Source: Chitinophagales bacterium (GTDB lineage: Bacteria > Bacteroidota > Bacteroidia > Chitinophagales > Chitinophagaceae). Taken from it: a stretch of DNA of 34,821 nucleotides. The translations under genes and the position numbers were made by a program. Where the stretch lies: assembly GCA_021323755.1 (NCBI GenBank), contig JAJPKJ010000039.1, forward strand, positions 1 to 34,821. Direction: 5' to 3'. Numbering within the stretch: the first letter of the stretch is position 1; each line of letters opens with the position of its first letter. The notes below the pieces were generated by a model. It was not told where the DNA came from and searched no databases. It was given only the letters and a program-made list of their open reading frames with translations. Positions 7,521-17,917 of the stretch are shown here, in pieces.

Positions 7521-10500
7521 CTATTCTTCTTCGTCAAACTGCATTGCTTCGCGTGTTGTTTGCAACAATTCATATTCTTCTTTGCTGCCCACGATCATGT
7601 TTTCAAATTCACGCAAACCAGTACCTGCAGGTATCGGATGACCGGTGATCACATTCTCTTTCAATCCAAGCATATCATCTGTTTTCCCTTGTATGGCAGC
7701 AGATGACAATACCTTGGTAGTTTCTTGGAATGATGCCGCTGATATCCAGCTTTGCGTACCAAGCGATGCCTTGGTTATACCCAGCAGCAGCGGTGCAGAA
7801 GTAGCAGAATTTGCATCTCTGAATTCAGCCAGTTTTTTATCACTGCGTCTTAAGATGGAATTTTCTTCTCTAACTTCACGGAGACTCACAATTTGTCCTG
7901 CTCTCAGTTTTCCTGAATCGCCCGGATCGGTAACTACTTTCTTATCGAATATCCAATCATTTTCATCAAGGAATTCAAATTTATCAACTGTATCTTCCTC
8001 CAAAAATCTTGTATCACCCGGATCAACGATAGTGAGTTTGCGCATCATCTGGCGAACGATAACTTCAATGTGCTTATCATTGATCTTAACACCCTGCAGA
8101 CGATAAACTTCCTGTATTTCATTGACAACATATTCCTGAACTGCAAAAGGTCCTTTGATGGAAAGAATATCTGAAGGGGCAGTTTGACCATCACTAAGCT
8201 GAGCACCCGCTTTAACGAAATCACCATCCTGTGCAAGAATTTGCCTAGTTAAAGGAACCAGATATTTTCTTACCACACCATCTCTTGCTTCAACAATTAT
8301 TTCGCGGTTACCACGCTTGATATTACCGAAAGAAACCACACCATCAATTTCTGAAACGATTGCAGGATTTACCGGGCTTCGCGCTTCGAACAATTCCTGT
8401 ACGCGTGGCAGACCACCCGTTATGTCTCGCAATTTTCCTAACACGCGTGGGATCTTCACAATTACCTGACCGGCTTTTACATCATCCCCCCCTTCAACAA
8501 CAATGTGCGATCCAACCGGAAGGTTATATGTTTTTACTTCTTTAGAACCTTCGATAATAATCGAAGGGATCTTTGTTTTATCCTTTGTCTCAATAACCAC
8601 TTTTTCGCGGTGACCTGTTTGTTCATCAGCTTCTTCGCGATAAGTGATGCCTTCTATAACACTGTCGAATTTTACAATTCCGGCAATTTCTGAGATCACA
8701 ACATTATTAAATGGATCCCAGGTGCAGATCACATCTCCTTTGATCACTTTCTGACCATCCTTCACATTTAGCGTTGCACCATAAGGAACGTTGTTGGTGA
8801 TCAATAAGCGATCATTTTTTACATCCATGATACGCACTTCACCAGTGCGGCCGATTACAACATGTGCTTTACCATCATTGGTTTCTGTGGTCACCGTTCT
8901 TAATCCGTCGAACTGGACTGTTCCATCGAATTTCGCTGCCAATGTAGATTCAACCGATGCCGAACCTGCAACACCACCCACGTGGAATGTACGCAATGTC
9001 AACTGTGTACCAGGCTCACCGATTGACTGCGCAGCAATGATACCCACTGCATCACCTCTCTGCGCGGTGTAACCTGTGGCAAGATTTTTTCCATAACATC
9101 TTACGCAAACCCCACGCTTGCTTTCGCAGGTCAATACAGAACGGATTTCGATAGTTTCGATTCCGCTCTCTTCAATTTTCTTTGCAATCTCTTCCGTGAT
9201 TTCTTCGCCGGCAGATACAATTAATGCATCATGCTGCAAGTCGTAGACATTATGCAATGAAGTACGTCCAAGTATTCTATCGTATAATGGCTCAACAACA
9301 TCCTCATTATCTTTAAGCGCCGATGTGGCAATACCTCTTAATGTTCCGCAATCTTCTTCTGTGATAACAACATCCTGCGCAACGTCAACAAGACGACGGG
9401 TAAGATAACCGGCATCGGCTGTTTTCAAAGCGGTATCGGCAAGACCTTTGCGCGCACCGTGAGTCGAGATGAAATAATCCAACACGTTCAATCCGCCTTT
9501 GAAGTTGGAGAGAATCGGGTTTTCAATGATCTCACTTCCGGTTGAACCTGATTTTCTTGGTTTAGCCATCAGCCCTCTGATACCAGCAAGCTGTTTGATC
9601 TGTTGTTTAGATCCACGAGCGCCAGAGTCGAGCATCATATAAACAGAATTGAATCCTTGTTTATCTGTACTCAATTCACGGATAAGCGTTTCCGTTATAC
9701 GCGTGTCTACACGGCTCCAGATATCAACTATTTGGTTATATCTTTCATTATTCGTTATCAATCCCATGTTGTAATTATCCCATACTTCATCGACCTCGAC
9801 TTTTGCATTGTCAAGTAATTCTTCTTTTGTATCCGGAATGATAAGATCATTAATGTTGAATGACAATCCCCCGCGGAAAGCCATGCGGAATCCTAATTGT
9901 TTGATATCATCCAAAAACTTTGCGGTCTTGGGAACATTCGTCCATTTGATGATATCACCAATAATTTCACGCAAAGATTTCTTGGTAAGCAATGCATTGA
10001 TGAATCCAACTTCCAACGGAACATGCTGATTGAATAATACACGACCAACTGTTGTTTCGATCATTTTTTTCTGCACCTCGCCGTTATCACTTCTGACATT
10101 GGTCTTCACTTTAATGTATGCATGCAGATCGATCTGACCTTCATTATAAGCAATGATCACTTCTTCGGTACTATAGAAAGATTTTCCTTCGCCCCGAACT
10201 TTTTCTTTATCCGTTGATTTCTTTCCTTTGGTAATATAATAAAGTCCAAGTACCATGTCCTGTGAAGGAAGGGTGATCGGTGTTCCGTTTTGGGGATTCA
10301 AAATGTTATGCGACGATAACATTAATAACTGTGCCTCTAAAATAGCGGCAGTACTCAGCGGTACGTGAACAGCCATCTGATCACCATCAAAATCGGCGTT
10401 GAACGCCGTGGTCACTAATGGATGCAATTGGATCGCTTTCCCTTCGATCAATTTTGGCTGGAAAGCCTGAATTGATAATCTATGCAATGTTGGCGCACGG

Positions 10501-11813
10501 TTAAGCATTACCGGATGTCCTTTCAAAATATTTTCAAGAATATCCCAGACAATTGCTTCTTTGCGATCAACGAGCTTGCGGGCAGATTTTACTGTTTTAA
10601 CAATTCCTCTTTCAATGAGTTTGCGGATAATAAAAGGTTTGAACAATTCCGCAGCCATATCTTTAGGCAAACCACATTCATGTAATTTCAATTCCGGTCC
10701 AACAACGATTACCGAACGACCTGAGTAATCCACGCGCTTCCCCAATAAGTTCTGACGGAAACGTCCTTGTTTTCCTTTCAACACATCGCTTAGTGATTTC
10801 AACGCACGGCCACCTTCTGCTTTTACGGCGTTTGATTTTCTTGAGTTATCGAATAAGCTGTCAATGGCTTCCTGTAACATTCTTTTTTCATTACGAAGAA
10901 TGACTTCAGGCGCTTTGATCTCCAATAATCTTTTCAAACGATTATTACGAATAATAACACGGCGGTAAAGATCATTCAAATCAGAGGAAGCGAAGCGACC
11001 TCCGTCCAAAGGAACAAGTGGACGTAATTCCGGTGGAATGACAGGGATATATTGCATTACCATCCATTCCGGACGATTGGTGATTCTTCCATTAGCATCT
11101 CTAAAAGCTTCCACAACACTCAGTCTTTTCAACGCATCTGCTTTACGTTGTTGTGAAGTCTCATTGGCTGCCGCATTACGCAAATCAAAAGACAATTGGT
11201 CAAGATCAATTCTTGCCAACAGATCATGAATCGCTTCAGCACCCATTTTAGCGATGAATTTATTGGGGTCATCATCAGGCAAATACTGATTATCCTTTGG
11301 AAGGGTATCCAGAATATCCAAGTATTCTTCTTCAGTTAAAAGGTCACCAAGATTCTGTCCTTTATCAACCCGAATACCCGGTTGAATGACTACATATCTT
11401 TCGTAATAAACAATGGTTTCCATTTTTTTGGAGCTGATTCCAAGCAGGTAACCAATCTTGTTCGGCAAACTCTTGAAGTACCAGATATGTACGACAGGCA
11501 CTACTAATTTAATATGACCCATGCGCTCGCGGCGAACTTTCTTTTCCGTTACCTCAACACCGCAACGGTCACACACAATACCTTTGTAACGAATGCGCTT
11601 GTATTTTCCGCAGGCACATTCATAATCTTTTACCGGCCCAAAAATGCGCTCACAAAACAAACCATCTCTTTCAGGTTTATAGGTTCTGTAGTTGATGGTT
11701 TCCGGCTTCAATACTTCTCCATACGATCTTTCAAGAATAGAATCAGGAGAAGCCAACCCGATAGTAATTTTTGAAAAAGCTGCTCTTGGACGATTTTCTT
11801 TTTTAATAGCCAT
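7521..11813 (-). CDS. rpoC: DNA-directed RNA polymerase beta' subunit
   Basis: RpoC carries the active-site magnesium of the core RNA polymerase. The protein has 1430 residues, the usual length in Bacteroidota. The N-terminal zinc ribbon uses Cys66, Cys68, Cys81 and Cys84 (CACGK and CDRCG). The invariant catalytic motif NADFDGDQM is at 472-480, with Asp474, Asp476 and Asp478. The bridge-helix/trigger-loop region contains [19 protein letters not shown] and the second zinc site [16 protein letters not shown]. The C-terminal part [23 protein letters not shown] is also standard. The gene starts with ATG. Unusually, rpoB is not upstream: a 230-nt gap with its own promoter separates rpoC from an unrelated membrane-protein gene. 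The many short ORFs opposite it are shadows. Confidence 0.98.
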   Translation of the reverse strand: MAIKKENRPRAAFSKITIGLASPDSILERSYGEVLKPETINYRTYKPERDGLFCERIFGPVKDYECACGKYKRIRYKGIVCDRCGVEVTEKKVRRERMGHIKLVVPVVHIWYFKSLPNKIGYLLGISSKKMETIVYYERYVVIQPGIRVDKGQNLGDLLTEEEYLDILDTLPKDNQYLPDDDPNKFIAKMGAEAIHDLLARIDLDQLSFDLRNAAANETSQQRKADALKRLSVVEAFRDANGRITNRPEWMVMQYIPVIPPELRPLVPLDGGRFASSDLNDLYRRVIIRNNRLKRLLEIKAPEVILRNEKRMLQEAIDSLFDNSRKSNAVKAEGGRALKSLSDVLKGKQGRFRQNLLGKRVDYSGRSVIVVGPELKLHECGLPKDMAAELFKPFIIRKLIERGIVKTVKSARKLVDRKEAIVWDILENILKGHPVMLNRAPTLHRLSIQAFQPKLIEGKAIQLHPLVTTAFNADFDGDQMAVHVPLSTAAILEAQLLMLSSHNILNPQNGTPITLPSQDMVLGLYYITKGKKSTDKEKVRGEGKSFYSTEEVIIAYNEGQIDLHAYIKVKTNVRSDNGEVQKKMIETTVGRVLFNQHVPLEVGFINALLTKKSLREIIGDIIKWTNVPKTAKFLDDIKQLGFRMAFRGGLSFNINDLIIPDTKEELLDNAKVEVDEVWDNYNMGLITNNERYNQIVDIWSRVDTRITETLIRELSTDKQGFNSVYMMLDSGARGSKQQIKQLAGIRGLMAKPRKSGSTGSEIIENPILSNFKGGLNVLDYFISTHGARKGLADTALKTADAGYLTRRLVDVAQDVVITEEDCGTLRGIATSALKDNEDVVEPLYDRILGRTSLHNVYDLQHDALIVSAGEEITEEIAKKIEESGIETIEIRSVLTCESKRGVCVRCYGKNLATGYTAQRGDAVGIIAAQSIGEPGTQLTLRTFHVGGVAGSASVESTLAAKFDGTVQFDGLRTVTTETNDGKAHVVIGRTGEVRIMDVKNDRLLITNNVPYGATLNVKDGQKVIKGDVICTWDPFNNVVISEIAGIVKFDSVIEGITYREEADEQTGHREKVVIETKDKTKIPSIIIEGSKEVKTYNLPVGSHIVVEGGDDVKAGQVIVKIPRVLGKLRDITGGLPRVQELFEARSPVNPAIVSEIDGVVSFGNIKRGNREIIVEARDGVVRKYLVPLTRQILAQDGDFVKAGAQLSDGQTAPSDILSIKGPFAVQEYVVNEIQEVYRLQGVKINDKHIEVIVRQMMRKLTIVDPGDTRFLEEDTVDKFEFLDENDWIFDKKVVTDPGDSGKLRAGQIVSLREVREENSILRRSDKKLAEFRDANSATSAPLLLGITKASLGTQSWISAASFQETTKVLSSAAIQGKTDDMLGLKENVITGHPIPAGTGLREFENMIVGSKEEYELLQTTREAMQFDEEE

Positions 11814-11849
11814 ATTACTGGATTATTTTAAAAAAATTATTGACCTAAG

Positions 11850-11896
11850 TTCAGTTAAGCGATTGAGCATTGGGTGCTTCGCACTCTTCAACTGAA
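11850..11896 (-). other. Palindromic element with inner hairpin in the rpoC 5' leader
   Basis: Outer arms TTCAGTT and AACTGAA (11850-11856 and 11890-11896) are perfect inverted repeats. Between them is a small hairpin GTGC-TTC-GCAC (11874-11884). It lies about 37 nt upstream of the rpoC start, inside the presumed transcript. It could be a leader RNA structure or a copy of a dispersed palindromic repeat. Confidence 0.45.
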
Positions 11897-11954
11897 TTAA
11901 GTCTATTGAACATCAATGTTTTAATGCAAAAATTAAATGGAAAAATGACAACAT
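11851..11954 (-). other. Two overlapping small ORFs in the rpoC leader (tentative)
   Basis: Within the presumed rpoC leader, an ATG at 11954 opens a 13-codon frame (MLSFFHLIFALKH) ending in TGA at 11913-11915. That stop shares one base with the ATG of a 20-codon frame running to a TGA at 11851-11853. Stop-start contact of the TGATG type often signals translational coupling. The second frame runs through the palindrome, so its translation would disturb the hairpin. They may be chance ORFs; no ribosome binding site is evident. Confidence 0.2.
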
Positions 11955-11971
11955 TCCTAAATTAAGGACGG

Positions 11972-11979
11972 CAAAGGTA
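11972..11979 (-). promoter_or_regulatory. Predicted rpoC promoter, -7 element TACCTTTG
   Basis: The minus strand reads TACCTTTGCC, an exact match to the Bacteroidota -7 consensus TAnnTTTG. The -33 region is T-rich but has no exact TTTG at the ideal 19-20 nt spacing. Transcription would begin near 11966, giving a leader of about 150 nt before the rpoC ATG. This supports transcription of rpoC independent of rpoB. Confidence 0.65.
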
Positions 11980-12043
11980 CGTACTAATGTCTAAAAAACC
12001 ATAAAATATTAACAGTGTGAATAATTAAAGAAGACCCCCTAAT

Positions 12044-13591
12044 TTACTCGGTTTTAAGGATTACCCAGGCGTCATTTTTATAATAAACCGGCAGTTTTGA
12101 TCTTAGCGTTTTCGACAGGTTTTGATAATAATCCTCCGAATGCAAAACGATATAGTTGATCGAATATTTATTGACATCGCTCATTAGTGAGGCATCATCC
12201 GGGTACGACGCGATCCCGCCATAGTTGTGCAGGTCGAATAAAAAAAGATGATTCCACAAATCTTCACTGTAAAATCCGGCAATATGACTGCCGGCAGGAA
12301 TATGCCGGACAATCTCTGTCGCTGAATCATAATCATCTTTATTAACATTTATCCGCGTTGCCAAATAAGTGATCGTTGTGTAAAAAAAGGGGATCATCAT
12401 GATCAGCACCATGATCATACGCGCTTTTTTAGTGATATTGCAAATCAAATAATAAACCAACTGAAACAAAAGCATGGTTGCCGTTATCAATAATATCCAG
12501 ATGTATCGCGGCTCGACGCTTATTAAAAAATAACCGGAAATATACAAAGCCACAAAAAAAATGATCTTATAAATCAAAGCGTTTTTAAGAAAGCGGACCG
12601 TGTTTTTATTCTTCCACACAAAAAATAAAACAAGCGGAACTAAAAAAAGTGAGAGCAAAAAATATTTTCCTAAAAACATCCCGACAAGTTTTTTACTGTT
12701 GATGAAAATGAGTTTCAGATAAGTGAAAATATCCTTATGGTACTTGGTATGCACCGTAGATTGTTTATAGATCAACGGCATATCCTCCCAACTAAAATAG
12801 GCTTCAGGATAGGGCAATTGCCGAAGCGTGTGTTGCGACTGGAAAGGATGATGAACGACGCCTTGCTCATCCAAAATGGAAAATACATAACCAGATGCTG
12901 TGGAAATGGTCCATTCTTTGTATTTTGAATGCAATGCCAAAATCCAGCAACCGCTCAACGCAAGAAAAATAAAAAGCGTCAGTAACGATCGTTGAAATTC
13001 TTTTTTTAAGCGTTTTTTTTGAAGCAATTTTTGAAGAAAGCAGGCGCTGATAAATACACCAAAAAAATAGAAAGAATATGCTTTTGTAAAATAGAGCAGA
13101 GCGCCTAGAACGCCAACGGTAAAGGGTTTTGAAAGGATATCACCCGACAAATAAATATCCAGCAGATACAAAAGCAGGCATAATGTGAGCAGGTCCGGAG
13201 TGATGGTATTAAAATGAAGAATTAATAATTCCAACGCACAACTAACAACAATGCATAACCGAAATAAATAGGGAATATCATTAAAAAATTTACTGACAAT
13301 AATATTGATCTTCTGCAATGCAACACAAGCAATGATGATGTTCAGCAATCGGAAAGCGACCAATTCAGGGAGACCAATCTTAAATAAAGGAGCAAGCAAC
13401 CAGCTTATTAGTGGAGACCAGCAACCGTTTACTGCAGCATTGAAATTCCCCTGCGCATAATAGCGGGCGATACGCAAATAACAAATGCCATCCGGATTGA
13501 TATGGTATTGAAAGAAAGGCAATAAAACAACTGAGAAGAATATAAAGGCGGCAAGTATTACGAAAAATTCTTTTGATGGCTTACTAAACAT
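12044..13591 (-). CDS. Polytopic membrane protein, probable GT-C-fold glycosyltransferase
   Basis: The protein has 515 residues with an N-terminal helix and roughly ten or more hydrophobic segments, then a soluble C-terminal domain of about 110 residues. After the first helix, the periplasmic loop reads HINPDGICYLRIARYYAQGNF. An acidic residue here (Asp34), followed by Tyr and an amphipathic segment, is the usual place of the catalytic Asp of GT-C enzymes (PMT/ArnT-like) that use lipid-linked sugars. The later segment SVEPRYIWILLITA is also common in such proteins. The C-terminal part (HIAGFYSEDLWNHLFLFDL, INYIVLHSEDYY) resembles the soluble domain of these families. Donor and acceptor are unknown. 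The start lies 10 nt after the stop of the upstream gene, so the two are likely cotranscribed. Confidence 0.6.
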   Translation of the reverse strand: MFSKPSKEFFVILAAFIFFSVVLLPFFQYHINPDGICYLRIARYYAQGNFNAAVNGCWSPLISWLLAPLFKIGLPELVAFRLLNIIIACVALQKINIIVSKFFNDIPYLFRLCIVVSCALELLILHFNTITPDLLTLCLLLYLLDIYLSGDILSKPFTVGVLGALLYFTKAYSFYFFGVFISACFLQKLLQKKRLKKEFQRSLLTLFIFLALSGCWILALHSKYKEWTISTASGYVFSILDEQGVVHHPFQSQHTLRQLPYPEAYFSWEDMPLIYKQSTVHTKYHKDIFTYLKLIFINSKKLVGMFLGKYFLLSLFLVPLVLFFVWKNKNTVRFLKNALIYKIIFFVALYISGYFLISVEPRYIWILLITATMLLFQLVYYLICNITKKARMIMVLIMMIPFFYTTITYLATRINVNKDDYDSATEIVRHIPAGSHIAGFYSEDLWNHLFLFDLHNYGGIASYPDDASLMSDVNKYSINYIVLHSEDYYQNLSKTLRSKLPVYYKNDAWVILKTE

Positions 13592-13601
13592 TTCCGTTGT
13601 T

Positions 13602-15149
13602 TCAATGATTGTATTTTTCTAAAAACTTTTCCCTGATCACATCCTGAACAGGCACGCCCTTTATTTTGCTTTCGAGCCAGGAAATAATATCGAGATAAGA
13701 AAATGCGCGTGTTGCAAATGGGTTTTTTTCAAGTTTTTTGAGTTTATCCAACAAGGCTTCAAATTCCGGTTTTAGCTGTTTTGGAGATAGGCGGAATGAA
13801 CGTCGTAAAAAGTTAAATATCTCTTCTTCAACAACGCCCAGGTTTTCCATTTTTGCCATAAAGCGATAAACAGATTTGATAAGATATTCGAGCAACTGGT
13901 AATTCTCCAACTCATAATGAGCGATCAAATGAAGCAACCGCGAATAACATTGCAGGTCCGTTCTCAGGTCAACTTTCCAGTTAATGATCTTATTCAGATA
14001 ATCGATCGTGGTTTCGTAATCTGCGCTCCCAAAATAGAGCGAAGCGAATTTGTAATAAAAAACGAATACGCGATGTCTGTCAATGAATAGCTGGTATTCA
14101 CCTAACTTTTGCAAAATCTCAGGAACGATTTGTTTCCCTTCAGTAAATGTCCCTTCAATAAAATGTCTATTAATGCGTGAGATGCTCAGGTAAATAAATG
14201 TTTGAATTAAATTGTTGTCATTCTGCAAAACAATTTTTGATTGTGAGAATTTTTCAAACTCCTGAAGCGTCTCTAAGAATTTTGTATAATTCTGTAGATC
14301 GAAATGTGCACCGAGCAAATTGTGCATGCCTTTTATATAATGCACGGTCTCGATTTCGATCATGAATTTTTCCTTCTCAAAAAGATCCACCCATTTTTGT
14401 GCATAGCGATAATACAATAAAAAATCCTGTCGTATAAAGGCATACCAGCAATAGCTTTGATACAAATACAATCTTTCATAAAATCCATTGCAGTGCTCGG
14501 TATTTGCAGGAATCCCTTCTTCAAAAAAATGCTGCACGGCATCTTCATCCGCCTTGTTTCTGGCATGCCCGTTCTTAATATACCAACTGTATAATTGCAA
14601 GGAAAGATTCGATAAATTGCCGATCAGCTGGAGCCGTTGATTGGTATTGTCAACTTCCGAAGTCAATTGCTCTGCCCGATCTTGCATGCTGCGGGTAATG
14701 TGAAGTGCTTCGATCTTTTTTTCAAAAAATAAGATCTGTAATAAAAAAGTAAGCTGATTATTTTCCTGCGCAATTGTTTTTATCTTATCCAGTGTTTTCA
14801 GGCTTTGCAGGTACAACCCTTTATTGTAGAGTATGCGCGCGAAATCCAGTTGTTCGTGTAGTTGAATGTCAATATTATCGTCATTCTTTATCAACCGAAG
14901 ACTTGATAATATTTCTCGGTACAAATGCGCTTTTATGTTCGATAATTGCTGCTTGGCAATCTTCTTATTTCGTTTCAACAAGATCACTTCGTCGTATGTG
15001 TCCATATTGTCCAAAGCATCAAACAATTGAATGATCTTTAGGTCTTCTGCAGCCGAATTTCTCGTTACATAAAGCTTGAAATTGCGCTTTTCTGACTTCT
15101 TAAGCGACTTAATCAATTGAAATAAAGTATCTGAAGATCGGTTGGGCAT
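13602..15149 (-). CDS. Helical-repeat (TPR-like) protein of unknown function
   Basis: I do not recognise a characterised family. The 515-residue protein is soluble, with no signal peptide or transmembrane helix. It begins with a conserved-looking segment SSDTLFQLIKSLKKSEKRNF followed by FKLYVTRNS. Most of the rest consists of paired amphipathic helices, such as FARILYNKGLYLQSLKTLDK and YFGSADYETTIDYLNKII, which look like degenerate TPR units. Charged coiled-coil-like stretches occur near residues 165-200. Scaffold or regulatory roles are typical of such proteins, but nothing specific is shown. The gene is divergent from leuA, with 155 nt between the start codons, and lies 10 nt ahead of the membrane glycosyltransferase-like gene. 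Confidence 0.7.
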   Translation of the reverse strand: MPNRSSDTLFQLIKSLKKSEKRNFKLYVTRNSAAEDLKIIQLFDALDNMDTYDEVILLKRNKKIAKQQLSNIKAHLYREILSSLRLIKNDDNIDIQLHEQLDFARILYNKGLYLQSLKTLDKIKTIAQENNQLTFLLQILFFEKKIEALHITRSMQDRAEQLTSEVDNTNQRLQLIGNLSNLSLQLYSWYIKNGHARNKADEDAVQHFFEEGIPANTEHCNGFYERLYLYQSYCWYAFIRQDFLLYYRYAQKWVDLFEKEKFMIEIETVHYIKGMHNLLGAHFDLQNYTKFLETLQEFEKFSQSKIVLQNDNNLIQTFIYLSISRINRHFIEGTFTEGKQIVPEILQKLGEYQLFIDRHRVFVFYYKFASLYFGSADYETTIDYLNKIINWKVDLRTDLQCYSRLLHLIAHYELENYQLLEYLIKSVYRFMAKMENLGVVEEEIFNFLRRSFRLSPKQLKPEFEALLDKLKKLEKNPFATRAFSYLDIISWLESKIKGVPVQDVIREKFLEKYNH

Positions 15150-15238
15150 TGTAATTAGAAATCTTTAAAACGCTTTAGCAGTAAGGGTTTTAATCAAATT
15201 TTAACTGCTTGCATTATGTAAAACAGTATTCTTTTTGA

Positions 15239-15270
15239 TTTCCCTTCCTGATTAAACAAAGATAACTTCG
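15239..15270 (+). promoter_or_regulatory. Predicted leuA promoter (TTTC-N20-TAACTTCG)
   Basis: A TAnnTTCG element (TAACTTCG) lies at about 15263-15270, with a TTTC at about 15239-15242, a spacing of 20 nt. Transcription would begin near 15277, giving a leader of about 28 nt. No leader peptide or attenuator is visible before leuA. Confidence 0.45.
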
Positions 15271-15304
15271 AAAAGGTTGTTTTTATCTCTTTACCAATAC
15301 TTTA

Positions 15305-16483
15305 ATGAAAATTATGCCTGATAAAAAAATTCACATCTTCGACACAACGCTTCGCGATGGAGAACAGGTTCCGGGCTGTAAATTAAATACATCCGAAAAG
15401 CTTGAGCTTGCACTTAAGCTTGAAGAACTCGGTGTTGATATTATTGAAGCCGGTTTCCCCATCTCGAGTCCCGGCGATTTTCATTCTGTGGAGGAAATTT
15501 CAAAGATCATTAAAAACTCCACGGTATGCGGTCTTTCGCGTGCTGTTCAAAAAGATATCGAAGCAGCCGCAGCAGCTTTGAAATATGCCAAGCGTCCACG
15601 CATCCACACCGGCATCGGAACTTCTGACTATCACATCAAAAGCAAATTCAATTCAACCCGCGAAGAAATTTTACAAAGAGCAGTGCAGTCCGTTAAGTGG
15701 GCAAAGAATTTTGTTGATGATGTTGAATTTTATGCCGAAGATGCCGGCAGAACCGACAATGAGTATCTGGCAAAAGTTATTGAGGCCGTGATTGCAGTTG
15801 GTGCAACGGTTGTAAACATTCCCGATACCACCGGTTATTGCCTGCCTTACCAATATGGAGATAAAATTGCTTACCTGATCAATAACGTAAAAAATATTGA
15901 CAAAGCAATTATCTCTTGTCATTGCCACAATGATCTGGGGTTAGCAACTGCCAATACAATAGCAGGGGTGATCGCCGGTGCAAGACAAATAGAATGCACC
16001 ATCAATGGTTTGGGCGAACGGGCAGGAAATACTTCCATGGAAGAATGTGTGATGGTCATCAAGCAACATAAACATCTTGGATTTTACACCGATATAAAAA
16101 CCGAAATGCTGAACCCCGTCAGCAGGCTGGTTTCCGACATCATGCGCATGCCTGTTCAGCCGAATAAGGCAATTGTTGGTTCAAACGCTTTTTCGCATTC
16201 TTCCGGAATTCACCAGGATGGATTTTTGAAAGACTCATTGACCTACGAAATCATTAATCCTGAAGAAGTGGGTGCAGGTGAATCAAAAATTGTATTAACG
16301 GCAAGAAGTGGAAGAAGCGCACTCGCGCACAGGTTTCGCAAGATAGGCTATGAATTCACGCGAAATGATATTGATGTTTTGTACGAAAGGTTCTTAAAAC
16401 TTGCCGATACAAAAAAAGAAGTTGTTGAAAATGATTTGCATGAAATGGCAAAGACCTACAAACCCATTGAAGAGATTGCATAA
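15305..16483 (+). CDS. leuA: 2-isopropylmalate synthase, short form without regulatory domain
   Basis: LeuA condenses 2-ketoisovalerate with acetyl-CoA, the committed step to leucine. The frame gives 392 residues. A second in-frame ATG three codons later (15314) would be an equally good start. DTTLRDGEQ (13-21) carries the catalytic Arg17 and metal ligand Asp18. The metal-binding HCH (206-208) sits in [22 protein letters not shown] (235-247) and SGIHQDG (300-306) are typical of the family. After the catalytic barrel and subdomain the protein ends at about residue 392. The C-terminal leucine-binding LeuA dimer domain of the long (about 520 aa) enzymes is missing. Homocitrate synthase is an alternative by length, but the leuCDB context favours LeuA. 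Confidence 0.88.
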   Translation: MKIMPDKKIHIFDTTLRDGEQVPGCKLNTSEKLELALKLEELGVDIIEAGFPISSPGDFHSVEEISKIIKNSTVCGLSRAVQKDIEAAAAALKYAKRPRIHTGIGTSDYHIKSKFNSTREEILQRAVQSVKWAKNFVDDVEFYAEDAGRTDNEYLAKVIEAVIAVGATVVNIPDTTGYCLPYQYGDKIAYLINNVKNIDKAIISCHCHNDLGLATANTIAGVIAGARQIECTINGLGERAGNTSMEECVMVIKQHKHLGFYTDIKTEMLNPVSRLVSDIMRMPVQPNKAIVGSNAFSHSSGIHQDGFLKDSLTYEIINPEEVGAGESKIVLTARSGRSALAHRFRKIGYEFTRNDIDVLYERFLKLADTKKEVVENDLHEMAKTYKPIEEIA

Positions 16484-16489
16484 AAAATA

Positions 16490-17890
16490 ATGATGGCAAA
16501 AACACTTTTCGAAAAAATCTGGGACACACATGTTGTTAAAACCATCGATGGTGGTCCTGCTGTTCTTTATATCGATAAGCATTTTATTCATGAAGTGACC
16601 AGCCCGCAGGCTTTCGCAGGATTGAAGAAAAGAGGGATCAGCGTTTTTCGCCCGAAACAAATTGTCGCCACCGCCGATCATAATGTGCCAACCATTCATC
16701 AGGAACTCCCTATTAAAGAGGAACTATCCCGATTACAGGTTGATACGTTGAAAAAAAATTGTGCGGAGTTTGGAATTGAACTATATGGTCTTGGTCATCC
16801 GTTCCAGGGAATAGTCCATGTGATCGGCCCCGAACTCGGCATCACGCAACCCGGAATGACGATTGTATGCGGAGACAGCCACACTTCCACTCACGGCGCT
16901 TTCGGTTCAATTGCGTTCGGGATCGGCACCAGCGAAGTGGAAATGGTGATGGCAACGCAATGCTTGCTGCAGACCAAACCAAAGTTGATGCGCATTAATG
17001 TGGAAGGCAAATTGAACAATGGTGTCGTTTCAAAAGATATTATCCTTTATATCATTGCTCAAATTTCAGCAGCGGGAGCAACCGGTTTTGCGGTTGAATT
17101 TGCTGGTTCAGCCATTCGCGCCCTATCCATGGAAGCAAGAATGACCATTTGCAACATGAGCATCGAAATGGGCGCACGTTGTGGTATGATCGCTCCTGAT
17201 GAAACTACATTCCATTATTTGAAAGGAAGGTTGTTCGCGCCCCAGGGAATAAATTTTGATGAAAAAATCGCATACTGGTCGACGCTATATAGTGACGAAG
17301 CCGCAAAATTTGATAAAGAAATAAACATTAATGCTGCTGATATCGAACCCATGATCACTTACGGAACAAATCCGGGAATGGGTATTGGCGTCAGCGGTCA
17401 TGTTCCAGAACTCAGTGAAATCAATGAAAAGGAAAAACCTTCATTTGAGAAATCACTTCTGTATATGGGCCTTCAACCCGGAACAAATATAAAAGGCAAA
17501 AAAGTGGACTATGTTTTTATCGGCAGTTGTACGAATAGCCGCATTGAAGATTTGAGAATGGTAGCCTCATTTGTCAAAGGAAAAAAGAAGGCAGATAATG
17601 TTGAGGTGTGGGTGGTACCCGGAAGCAAGCAGGTAGAAAAGCAGGCGATCGAAGAAGGTATTAATAAAATATTTGAAGAAGCAGGATTCAATCTTCGCCA
17701 ACCTGGTTGCAGTGCCTGTTTGGGAATGAACGAAGATAAAATTCCGGCAGGTAAATATTGCATCTCCACTTCAAACAGAAATTTTGAAGGCAGGCAGGGA
17801 CCGAATGCAAGAACAATGTTAGCCAGTCCATTAACCGCCGCCGCCGCCGCCATTACTGGTGAAGTTACCGACGTAAGAGAATTAATATGA
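16490..17890 (+). CDS. leuC: 3-isopropylmalate dehydratase large subunit
   Basis: LeuC with LeuD forms the iron-sulfur isomerase converting 2-isopropylmalate to 3-isopropylmalate. The 466 residues match the family length. The [4Fe-4S] cysteines are Cys347 (SCTNSR) and Cys407/Cys410 ([11 protein letters not shown]). [13 protein letters not shown] (127-139) is the substrate-side motif, and RNFEGRQG near 430 is conserved in the aconitase superfamily. Two Met codons are adjacent at the start; either could be used. The gene begins 6 nt after the leuA stop, so the two are in one operon. leuD does not follow directly: a PEBP-family gene lies between. Confidence 0.96.
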   Translation: MMAKTLFEKIWDTHVVKTIDGGPAVLYIDKHFIHEVTSPQAFAGLKKRGISVFRPKQIVATADHNVPTIHQELPIKEELSRLQVDTLKKNCAEFGIELYGLGHPFQGIVHVIGPELGITQPGMTIVCGDSHTSTHGAFGSIAFGIGTSEVEMVMATQCLLQTKPKLMRINVEGKLNNGVVSKDIILYIIAQISAAGATGFAVEFAGSAIRALSMEARMTICNMSIEMGARCGMIAPDETTFHYLKGRLFAPQGINFDEKIAYWSTLYSDEAAKFDKEININAADIEPMITYGTNPGMGIGVSGHVPELSEINEKEKPSFEKSLLYMGLQPGTNIKGKKVDYVFIGSCTNSRIEDLRMVASFVKGKKKADNVEVWVVPGSKQVEKQAIEEGINKIFEEAGFNLRQPGCSACLGMNEDKIPAGKYCISTSNRNFEGRQGPNARTMLASPLTAAAAAITGEVTDVRELI

Positions 17891-17917
17891 CCGAATAATA
17901 ATGAAAAATATTTCAAC

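Noticed and set aside
7645-8106. 153-codon ORF opposite rpoC
   Set aside because: Antisense to the strongly supported rpoC; Ser-rich low-complexity composition typical of the reverse strand.
15150-15304. Leucine leader peptide before leuA
   Set aside because: No ORF with a Leu run and no terminator hairpin between the predicted promoter and leuA; leuA therefore seems not to have the same type of control.
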